Source: an uncultured Bacteroidales bacterium
Lineage (GTDB): Bacteria > Bacteroidota > Bacteroidia > Bacteroidales > FEN-979
Direction of reading: 5' to 3'
NCBI GenBank assembly: GCA_903875045.1
Contig: CAIQUS010000187.1
Span: 1-36,677 of the forward strand
DNA length: 36,677 nucleotides
Position numbers and translations under genes: made by a program. The notes under the pieces were generated by a model. The model was not told the DNA's origin and searched no databases. It was given only the letters and a program-made list of their open reading frames with translations. Of this stretch, positions 7,989-15,800 are shown piece after piece (within the stretch, counting starts at the first letter, position 1; every line of letters begins with the position of its first letter).

Positions 7989-8792
7989 ATGATGACCCTC
8001 GCGTTCTCGCCCTGCCCCAACGACACATTCATTTTTGATGCGATCATACACAAACGGATTGACCTTGAAGGATTAAAATTCGATTACCATTTATTCGACG
8101 TTGAAACGCTCAATACCATGGCAATCTCTGGTGGTATTGACATGATTAAAGTGAGTTTTTTTACATATCTTTTGCTTCAAAATAATTTTGTGTTGCTTGA
8201 TTCCGGCAGTGCCATGGGATTTGGCAGCGGACCTGTACTGATCAGCAAAAACAATTATACCCTCGAAGATATGCCACGGCTTACTGTGGCCATTCCGGGG
8301 CAATATACCACCGCACACATGCTTTTCCGGATTGCTTCCCCGGAAGCGAAGAAAAAAGAGTTTATGCTGTTCTCGGAAATTGAAGATGCGGTCCTCACCG
8401 GAAAAGTTGATGCCGGTGTTATCATCCATGAGAACCGTTTCACTTATGAAAACAAAGGGCTGAAAAAGATACTTGATCTCGGTAAATATTGGGAGGAACT
8501 CACAGGATCACAAATCCCGCTTGGCGGGATACTCGCCAAAAAAGGGTTGGGATATAACATCATTAACAAGCTGAACAGAATCATGTTCCGTAGTGTGGAT
8601 TATGCTTTTAAGCATCCTGACGTGGCAATGCCCTTTGTAAGGGCCCATGCGCAGGCGATGGATGAGGAGGTAATTCGTAAGCATATTCAGTTGTACGTCA
8701 ATGACACTACCCTCAGCCTTGGAACCGGAGGGAAAGTGGCGCTTACTAAACTGCTGCAGGTTGCAAGGGAAAGAGGGCTTATTGAAAGGTGA
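7989..8792 (+). CDS. mqnD: 1,4-dihydroxy-6-naphthoate synthase MqnD
   Basis: The 267-residue protein converts cyclic dehypoxanthine futalosine to 1,4-dihydroxy-6-naphthoate, late in the futalosine menaquinone pathway. It has the periplasmic-binding-protein-like fold of this family. Diagnostic segments are FSPCPNDTFIFDA at the N-terminus, DIMKVSF-type sequence (DMIKVSFFTYLLL), GFGSGPVLISK, VAIPGQYTTAHMLFR, VDAGVIIHENRFTY and IPLGGILAKK. The catalytic histidine known in the family corresponds to the His in GVIIHENR. Two adjacent ATGs (7989 and 7992) are possible starts; the longer TTG-initiated frame would run over the promoter. The TGA stop (8790-8792) is inside the first unit of a GTGACGG repeat array. 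Confidence 0.92.
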   Translation: MMTLAFSPCPNDTFIFDAIIHKRIDLEGLKFDYHLFDVETLNTMAISGGIDMIKVSFFTYLLLQNNFVLLDSGSAMGFGSGPVLISKNNYTLEDMPRLTVAIPGQYTTAHMLFRIASPEAKKKEFMLFSEIEDAVLTGKVDAGVIIHENRFTYENKGLKKILDLGKYWEELTGSQIPLGGILAKKGLGYNIINKLNRIMFRSVDYAFKHPDVAMPFVRAHAQAMDEEVIRKHIQLYVNDTTLSLGTGGKVALTKLLQVARERGLIER

Positions 8793-8813
8793 CGGGTGAC
8801 GGGTGACGGGTGG
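8789..8813. repeat. 7-base tandem repeat GTGACGG at the mqnD stop codon
   Basis: Three perfect GTGACGG units and a partial fourth run from 8789. The mqnD TGA stop is part of the first unit. Confidence 0.85.
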
Positions 8814-8815
8814 AA

Positions 8816-8847
8816 ATTTACGATTTACGATTGACGATTTACGATTG
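8816..8847. repeat. 7-base tandem repeat ATTTACG in the mqnD-decarboxylase gap
   Basis: Four 7-base units (ATTTACG, ATTTACG, ATTGACG, ATTTACG) and a partial fifth directly follow the GTGACGG array. Same period, different sequence. The block fills most of the gap before the decarboxylase gene, where I see no -7 promoter motif. Confidence 0.8.
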
Positions 8848-8879
8848 CCGGATTGCATTTCACAACAATATAATCCCTT

Positions 8880-10223
8880 ATGATACAATCAAATCTGAGT
8901 GATGATTCTATTGGAATGGCGCTTCGTTTGGCACTTTCAGAAAGGATGATCCGTGAGGAGGACACTTCGGTGATTTTTTACGATCTGTCGTTTTTAGCGG
9001 CACGGATCGGATACCTGGTTTCCTGTTTTCCACAAAACACTTTGCACGGCCTTGCCATCAAAGCCAATCCACTAACAAGAATAATGGAGTTTGTCAGGGA
9101 GATTGCTCCCAATATCGGGGTGGAAGCAGCCTCTATTGGTGAGGTGACCATGGCTTTAAGAACAGGTTACCAGGCAAATCAGGTTGTTTTTGATTCGCCT
9201 GTAAAAACGGTGACCGACCTCAACTTTGCGCTTCGAAAAGGGGTCCATTTAAACATAGACAACCTGTCGGAGCTGAAACGTGTTGAAAAGCTGCTGACAA
9301 CCATGGAATACCCCGATTTTCAAATAAATATAACCTCAGATCATTCATTGGCAACTGATTTGCCAGGGTCAATCGGCATAAGGATCAACCCGCAAATCGG
9401 GATGGGTTCAATCCTTGAATCGAGTGTGGCAGGTGAATATTCGAAATTTGGCGTGCCAATCAAATATTATCGTGAAGAACTTGAGAAAGCATTTCTGACA
9501 TACCCATGGCTTACCGGTGTACATCTGCATGTAGGGTCGCAAGGGTGCCCGATGCAAATGCTCACGGATGGCATTGGAGTGCTCTATGATTTTGCAGAGG
9601 AATTGAATATCAAAAGGACTAAATGCGGCTTTCCCTTGATTTCAGTTTTTGATATTGGCGGAGGATTGCCTGTATCCTATAAGTCGGCGACCCCGGCACC
9701 TTCCATGGAGGAATATATCGAAAGAATTTCTGTACGTGCTCCTAAACTTTTCAATGAAGATTTTTTTAAACTGATTACTGAATTCGGCCGTTGGACATAC
9801 ACCAATTCAGGATTTACGGTTAGCAGGGTGGAATATGTCAAGCGTGATCCAACCATCAATACCGCCATGCTCCATACCGGGGCGGACCTGTTTGTACGGG
9901 AGTGTTTAAATCCTCATGACTGGCCACATGAATACACTGTATTTGATCAGCACGGAAATTTAAAGCATGGACATGATCATAATCCTTATAACCTTGCAGG
10001 GCCTTTATGTTTTGCAGGTGATATCATCGCAAAAAACGTAAAGCTTCCTGAAGTTGAAGAGGGCGATTTTATTGTCGTTCACGACACAGGAGGATATACC
10101 TTCAGCATGTGGTCACGCTATAATAGCAGGCAAACCCCAAGGATAATCGGATACCGGGAAGGAGGTTTCACCATTCTAAAAGAGCGGGAAACATTGGAAG
10201 AGTTGCAGCGGTTTTGGGAGTGA
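8880..10223 (+). CDS. PLP-dependent fold-III decarboxylase, diaminopimelate-decarboxylase-like, substrate uncertain
   Basis: The 447-residue protein has the alanine-racemase-type barrel plus C-terminal beta domain of LysA and ornithine decarboxylase relatives. K61 in AIKANP is the expected PLP lysine. LHVGSQ (H217), the FDIGGGLP glycine loop (260-262), EFGR (301-304), C377 and Y406 in DTGGYTFSM match the family. The substrate motif GPxCExxD of diaminopimelate decarboxylases is here GPLCFAGD, with Phe instead of Glu, and the EPGR motif is EFGR. A His-rich insertion-like stretch (KHGHDHNPY, about 362-370) precedes it. Lysine synthesis is therefore possible but not secure; another diamine or carboxynorspermidine-type substrate is as likely. 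It follows mqnD on the same strand after a repeat-filled gap of 87 bases and converges with the next gene. Confidence 0.75.
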   Translation: MIQSNLSDDSIGMALRLALSERMIREEDTSVIFYDLSFLAARIGYLVSCFPQNTLHGLAIKANPLTRIMEFVREIAPNIGVEAASIGEVTMALRTGYQANQVVFDSPVKTVTDLNFALRKGVHLNIDNLSELKRVEKLLTTMEYPDFQINITSDHSLATDLPGSIGIRINPQIGMGSILESSVAGEYSKFGVPIKYYREELEKAFLTYPWLTGVHLHVGSQGCPMQMLTDGIGVLYDFAEELNIKRTKCGFPLISVFDIGGGLPVSYKSATPAPSMEEYIERISVRAPKLFNEDFFKLITEFGRWTYTNSGFTVSRVEYVKRDPTINTAMLHTGADLFVRECLNPHDWPHEYTVFDQHGNLKHGHDHNPYNLAGPLCFAGDIIAKNVKLPEVEEGDFIVVHDTGGYTFSMWSRYNSRQTPRIIGYREGGFTILKERETLEELQRFWE

Positions 10224-10224
10224 A

Positions 10225-10755
10225 TCAGCTGCGTTCGCCGGCAAACTGATCGTCCTTATTTTTAAAGAGCACGTTAAAGGTTGTCAGACTGCCGTAAATC
10301 CTGGTGATATATTGCTGCATATCCACTTTTTCCAGGTCTGTAAGTTCGCTGGCGTTGAGTTTTTGCTCCAAAACACGGAGACGGTCACGAACCATTACGA
10401 TCTTGTGAAAAAAAGTCTCCATCGGAACTTCCTTCTCCTTCAGCCCCACTTCACCGGGATACATGACAAGTTTTCCACCAGCCCATTTTGATCCAAGTGG
10501 AACAGTCTCATGAATATCGCTAAACCGTTGAAGTACTCGGATCAGGCCTTTTTCAATTTTTTCATAAGTGACCATTTCGGATGAAGTTTCAACTGCCTCA
10601 ATGGTTTCCAATCCTTCATAATCACGAAGGATCACCCTGGTCCCATGCTCGATAAATGTGATCTCCCAGGCATCAGAACGAACCTGGATCACAACACCTT
10701 TTCCGAATTGAGGGTGTTTCACCCTTGAACCGATCCCCAATAATTCTTCTGACAT
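10225..10755 (-). CDS. Conserved hypothetical protein with N-terminal CarD/Tudor-like domain
   Basis: The 176-residue protein starts with GIGSRVKHPQFGKGVVIQV, the small SH3/Tudor-like barrel also seen in CarD and at the C-terminus of UvrD/PcrA helicases. It continues RSDAWEITFIEHGTRVILRDYEGLE to about residue 52. The rest (60-176) is helical and charged, without a motif I recognise. No signal peptide is visible, so it is cytoplasmic. A nucleic-acid or RNA-polymerase contact would be a guess from the N-terminal fold only. The ATG is 7 bases after the stop of the upstream gene, so the two are probably cotranscribed. Confidence 0.7.
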   Translation of the reverse strand: MSEELLGIGSRVKHPQFGKGVVIQVRSDAWEITFIEHGTRVILRDYEGLETIEAVETSSEMVTYEKIEKGLIRVLQRFSDIHETVPLGSKWAGGKLVMYPGEVGLKEKEVPMETFFHKIVMVRDRLRVLEQKLNASELTDLEKVDMQQYITRIYGSLTTFNVLFKNKDDQFAGERS

Positions 10756-10762
10756 AACGGAA

Positions 10763-11407
10763 TTATTTATTTCTTATACACCTTACCGCAAAACCAGCAT
10801 TTTTATCATTGGTACTTATGGTCACATCTTTGGTGCCATGTGCAAAAAGGATGTTACTGCCAACAGTATCTTTAACCTTTCCTGCTATCCAGCAGCCACC
10901 CCATAAATTAATGCCAATGCATGAACCATCCGGATGCCTCACACCTGTAAGTAGCTTAGAACTGCCAGATATGGCAGCTGGTTTTCCCGTTTCTGCAAAT
11001 TTTCCAATGGTATCCATGGTCTGAATTTTCATACCGGCCTCGTTGCTGCCCCCCAATGACTGAATCAGTACATTCCATTCCTTGTCAGAAGCCAGGTGCC
11101 AACCTTTTGGGCAGGCTGTTTGTGCGGATTTCCATGTATAAAGTCTGCCAAAAGTCGGTAAATTAACTGAATCATTGTTATAAGCCCAACTGCCGGCCGG
11201 AACATTGAACCGCAGGTTGTCGGTCATCCAAACCTGATTTCCTACTTTAACCCAATTATAGACCTGACTATCGCGGCTATCAGTATAGGTTGATGATGCC
11301 GGTGTGGCTGGTTTTGCCTGGGCCATGAGCAGAACCGGTATAAAGTACAAACTGACAACCATCAACATGGTAACCCAAGCGAATTTAGCAAAATGTAAAT
11401 TTTTCAT
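10763..11407 (-). CDS. Secreted protein with Fibrobacter succinogenes major paralogous domain
   Basis: A 214-residue exported protein with a signal peptide (about 1-30, ending VLLMAQA). The rest is a single domain of the Fib_succ_major type: GNQVWMTDNLRF, WAYNNDSVNLPTFGRLYTW, CPKGWHLASDKEWNVLI, and the C-terminal NAGFAVRCIRN. These domains are common in cell-surface proteins of Fibrobacteres and Bacteroidota; their function is not known. There is no T9SS tail and no lipobox cysteine, so its final location (periplasm or surface) is open. It is the first gene of a two-gene minus-strand unit. Confidence 0.82.
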   Translation of the reverse strand: MKNLHFAKFAWVTMLMVVSLYFIPVLLMAQAKPATPASSTYTDSRDSQVYNWVKVGNQVWMTDNLRFNVPAGSWAYNNDSVNLPTFGRLYTWKSAQTACPKGWHLASDKEWNVLIQSLGGSNEAGMKIQTMDTIGKFAETGKPAAISGSSKLLTGVRHPDGSCIGINLWGGCWIAGKVKDTVGSNILFAHGTKDVTISTNDKNAGFAVRCIRNK

Positions 11408-11546
11408 AATATAAGTATTATTTAACAGATTAATAAATCATTACAACTAACTAAAATCCCAAATCAACTAAGGAGTTTTCAAATCTCTTCCATACTTAAA
11501 GCATCACGGAGACAAGGCCGAATTCAGTAATTGTTGAAACAGAACG

Positions 11547-11554
11547 CAAAAGTA
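11547..11554 (-). promoter_or_regulatory. -7 promoter element for the Fib_succ-domain gene
   Basis: The minus strand reads TACTTTTG (TAnnTTTG) 139 bases before the ATG at 11407. The rest of the 224-base divergent gap is AT-rich with no other structure seen. Confidence 0.4.
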
Positions 11555-11598
11555 ATCAGAAAAAGATGAAAGCTGTACTAATTGCGCTTTAGTTTGTC

Positions 11599-11606
11599 TA
11601 TTTTTG
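11599..11606 (+). promoter_or_regulatory. -7 promoter element for hldD
   Basis: TATTTTTG lies 25 bases before the hldD ATG. No clear -33 TTTG at the usual spacing. Confidence 0.5.
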
Positions 11607-11631
11607 TGAAATTGAAACAAATTCGGGATAT

Positions 11632-12630
11632 ATGATCGTAATTACAGGAGCCGCTGGTTTTATCGGAAGTTGCATGGTCGGTAAACTTAATAACAAAGGA
11701 TTTCAAAATATTATCCTTGTAGATGATTTTTCAAAGACCGGGAAACATTCCAATTTTATCCATAAAAGTTACAGGGAAAAAGTTGAACGTCAGGTGTTTT
11801 TTACATGGCTGGCCCAACATTCAAAAGAGGTTGAATTTATTTTTCATCTCGGTGCCCGCACCGATACCACAGAATTCAACGCGGCTATATTGGACGAACT
11901 CAACCTCAGCTACTCAAAAAAAATATGGAGTGCGTGCTCCGAATACCGAATTCCTCTGATATATGCCTCATCAGCTGCAACGTACGGAGATGGAACCCTG
12001 GGATACAGTGATCTTGATCCCGGGCTAAGCTATCATCTGAAGCCACTGAATCCATACGGGATTTCGAAAAATGAATTCGACAAATGGGTTTTTCAGCAGC
12101 CACAATCCCCTCCACGCTGGTTTGGTCTGAAGTTTTTTAACGTTTTCGGGCCTAATGAATACCACAAAGGGAGGATGGCCTCTGTAGTGTTTCATGCGTT
12201 TAATCAGGTGAGCAAGTGGGCAGGTGGGCAGGTGGACAAGTGGGCAGGCGGCCAGGTAAAGTTGTTTCGTTCACACAACCCTGATTATGTTGATGGAGGA
12301 CAATTGCGCGACTTTATTTATGTTAAAGATGTGACGGATGTGATGTATTTTCTCATGCACCATCCAACGGATGCAGGTATTTATAATCTCGGCACCGGGA
12401 AAGCCCGTACCTTCCTCGATTTGGTAAATGCTGTATTTTCTGCGCTAAATCTTCCCCCCTCCATTGAATTTATTGACACACCGGTGGATATTCGTGACAA
12501 ATATCAGTATTTCACAGAAGCTAAGATGGGAAAGCTACGATCCATAGGCTTTTCAAAGCCATTTTACACCCTGGAAGCTGCAGTGGAGGAATATGTACAA
12601 GGGTATCTTGTAAATGGCAGAACGTTTTAG
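11632..12630 (+). CDS. hldD: ADP-L-glycero-D-manno-heptose 6-epimerase HldD, with repeat-derived insertion
   Basis: The 332-residue protein is an extended short-chain dehydrogenase that epimerises ADP-D-glycero-manno-heptose for the LPS inner core, in the cytoplasm. It has the Rossmann motif GAAGFIG (G6, G9, G12), HLGARTDTTE, YASSAATYGDG, the catalytic Y142-x3-K146 pair (NPYGISKNEFD), FNVFGPNEYHKGRMASV and QLRDFIYVKDV, all characteristic of HldD. Residues 194-209 (SKWAGGQV then DKWAGGQV) are a duplicated octapeptide encoded by two 24-base units. They sit between the conserved RMASVVFHAFNQ helix and KLFRSHNPDY, where relatives have a short loop. The reading frame is intact and the rest is conserved, so the enzyme is probably functional with a longer surface loop. 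Confidence 0.92.
   Translation: MIVITGAAGFIGSCMVGKLNNKGFQNIILVDDFSKTGKHSNFIHKSYREKVERQVFFTWLAQHSKEVEFIFHLGARTDTTEFNAAILDELNLSYSKKIWSACSEYRIPLIYASSAATYGDGTLGYSDLDPGLSYHLKPLNPYGISKNEFDKWVFQQPQSPPRWFGLKFFNVFGPNEYHKGRMASVVFHAFNQVSKWAGGQVDKWAGGQVKLFRSHNPDYVDGGQLRDFIYVKDVTDVMYFLMHHPTDAGIYNLGTGKARTFLDLVNAVFSALNLPPSIEFIDTPVDIRDKYQYFTEAKMGKLRSIGFSKPFYTLEAAVEEYVQGYLVNGRTF
12211..12258 (+). repeat. Two-copy 24-base in-frame repeat inside hldD
   Basis: Two units, 12211-12234 and 12235-12258, each read A/GxCAAGTGGGCAGG..., encoding SKWAGGQV and DKWAGGQV. Inside each unit runs a shorter G-rich period (GTGGGCAG). The look is that of the intergenic short repeats elsewhere in the window, but with its own unit sequence. 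Confidence 0.8.
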
Positions 12631-12645
12631 CAGATTTAGTGATGA

Positions 12646-12680
12646 TTTGTGAAAAAACTAACACTAACTTGTTATTTTTG
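12646..12680 (+). promoter_or_regulatory. Upstream promoter (P1) of the 3041-residue gene
   Basis: TTTG at 12646-12649 and TATTTTTG at 12673-12680 are separated by 23 bases, slightly longer than the usual spacing. It would give a leader of roughly 180 bases. Confidence 0.5.
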
Positions 12681-12723
12681 TATTCATTGCGTTTGCTGTT
12701 AAAAAACGTTAAAATTTCTATTA

Positions 12724-12756
12724 TTTGATTTTTAATTGAAATTTGGGATATCTTTG
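12724..12756 (+). promoter_or_regulatory. Downstream promoter (P2) of the 3041-residue gene
   Basis: TTTG at 12724-12727 and TATCTTTG at 12749-12756 are 21 bases apart, the best -33/-7 pair in the window. It predicts a leader of about 105 bases. The remaining 240-base gap after hldD shows no other structure. Confidence 0.6.
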
Positions 12757-12870
12757 ACATTCTTTTAAGTTTGTTCGGTAGAGACAAACTAATCCATTGC
12801 TCAGGATTTTCTCGTTTGCTATCCTTATCCAGACAATTAAACGATTAATTAACCAAAACCCAATCAAATT

Positions 12871-15800
12871 ATGAGAAAAATTTTCCTTTCTTTGGTAGTT
12901 CTGATTGCAGCCAGTTACTTTTCAATTGGCCAGACAATTTTAACCCAAAATTTCGAAGCCGCCTGGACGATACCATCATCGTTAAGCCCTGCCTGGTCAG
13001 GAACAGTTACCCCGGCCGATAATCAATGGCAACGGGATGATTACACAACAGGGTGGGCCGGCTCATCAGGAGCCTATACACCTGCGGGTGCCAGTGCCAC
13101 ATTGCACTCAGCCCGGTTTCACAGCTATGATGCAGGCAGCGGAACAACCGGAGACTTTATTTCACCTGTCTTCGACTTGTCGGCTTTCACTCCCGGAGTT
13201 GTAAAAACAGAATTTTACTATATCAACACCAGCGGAACCGATGTTCTAAACATATATTCCTCTAATGATGGAGGATCTACATGGTCGGCCGCCCTCATGG
13301 GTGCAGCAGGTGTTCAGGCAGCCTGGACAAAATATACTGTTACCTTGCCAGGAAATTCAGCTACGACCAAAATAAAATTCACAGCAACCAGCGACTGGGG
13401 AACAACCGATATCGGAGTGGATGAAGTCAGGATTTATAATCCAATACCAGCAAATGCCCCACCGATTGCATTTACCGCCACAGCTGTCACCCAGGCAACG
13501 ATGACCATCGGGTGGACTGACAATTCGACCAATGAAATATCTTTCAGGGTATACCGCTCTTCAGACAACATCACCTTTACACAGGTTGGAACAGATATCG
13601 CATCAACTTCAACCGGAACAACAGGAACCTTATATTCACAGCCGCAAACCGGTTTGAACGCCGGAGTAACCTATTATTACCGTATTGCAGCCGTATTAGA
13701 CCTTGAATCAACTTATCTGACAGGCAGCCAGACTACCCTCCCCCCTGTTCCGATGAGTGGTACCAAAACAGTTGGACCAACAGGAGATTTCTTTACCTTA
13801 ACCGCAGCTTTCCAATCATTAAACGGAAATGGAGTGAATGGTCCTGTTAACCTCGTGCTGCAATCAACCTATCTGAGCAGTGCTGAACCTGCATTCCCAA
13901 TACCGGTGATGACCATTCCGGGAGCAAGTTCAACGAATAAAATTGTTGTATATCCTTCTGCCACCGGACTTTCGATCACCAGCGCCAGTGCAACCGGGAC
14001 GATCAATATGACCGGTGTGACATACGTGACCTTCGATGGTCGTGTAAATGCGACGGGAACAACCAAAAATCTGGTTATTGAAAACACCAATGTGGCTGGT
14101 TATGCCATTCAATTTATCAACGATTCCAGATTCAACACTTTACAATATTGCCAGATCCAGGGCGTAGAAACTTCAACCACCCTTGGCGTCGTATTGTTTT
14201 CAACCACCACCGGCACTTTGGGGAACAGCAACAACCTGATTGATAATTGCGATCTGAAAGACGGAGTTACGACCCCTGCCAACCTCATCTATTCTGCCGG
14301 AACACCCGGTGTTCCCAATCTCAGCAATACAGTTTCAAACTGTAATCTTTTCAATTGGTTTCTTGCCACAACCACCATACAGACTGCGGCCATCAATATT
14401 CTCGCCGGGAATTCAGACTGGACTATTACCGCAAACAGTTTTTACCAAACAGCGGTTCGCACATACACCAGTTCGGGTACGGTATCAATCATCAACGTCC
14501 TGAATGCTTCAAATGGTTATAATTTCACCATAACCAATAACTTTTTCGGCGGGACAGCCCCATCCTGCGGAGGCACTCCGATGACCTTAACTACAACAAC
14601 AGGAACATTGGGATATCGTCTGGTCGCACTTTCCTGCGCAAATGGTGTTCCGTCAACTTTCCAGGGTAACACGATTTCAAATATTTCATTGACCACAGCC
14701 CTGACAGGTTTTTATGCCCTTGTTTACCACGTGAACGGCCACATCAATATTATCAATAATACGATTGGTTCTCAAACAGCTACCAACAACATTTCGGTAA
14801 CGAATTCCGGAACAGGTGCTGCCACATTCTGCGCCCTCCTTGCCGGAGGAGGTTCCCCCTTTTCAAACATCAATATATCAGGGAATAACTTTGGCGGAAT
14901 TTCTGTTTCTGCCTCCAGTACCGGCTCAGCAGGTGGAAGAATTCTGTATGCACAGGCTGTTCAGGGAAGTACCCTTTTGATCAACAATAACCTGATCGGA
15001 GGTACTACAGCCAACAGCATTATGCAGAATTCAAACAATATTCTGACCGGAATCATGATCCTTAATCCTACAATCGGGAATATCATTACAAATAACACCA
15101 TCAGAAATTTATCCCATAATAATATTGGGGTAACCGGCTCGATCACCGGTATCAATGTCCAATCAAACGGGGCACATACCATTACCGGAAACACCATCTA
15201 CAATTTAACAACAAACTCAACCAATATCGCTATCAATAATTCGGCATCCATTGTTGGTTTGACAATGACCGCTTTGACTACACCGGGTACTGTTGTTTCA
15301 CAGAATACCATTTACAACCTGGTTAACACCAACACCACAGTTGCAGGCGGGGTTAACGGGATGTATTTTGCTACCCCCACATTTGGACAGGCGACCATTT
15401 CTAGGAATTTTGTCCATAGTTTTTCGACTGCTTCAGCTACTTCAGTGCAGACGGGGATATTTGTTCCTAATACCGGAAATGCCATGGTATATAATAACAT
15501 GGTACGACTTGGATTTGATGCAGCCGGAGCTGCCCAGACCAATTCGGTGCAAATCAACGGGATTTATAAAGCATCTACAGGAAATGTCGGAGTGTATTTT
15601 AACTCTGTTTACATTGGTGGTACCGGTGTTGTGAGTGGCGCTGTTAATAGTTATGCATATCGCAGGATTGCATCAGCCCCGGCTGATACGGTGGTGAACA
15701 ACATTTTCATTAATAACCGGTCAAATGCCAGCGGAACAGGGAAACATTATGGCATTTTCACCAATGCTGCCGACCTCCTTTGTAATTTCAACCTTTACCA

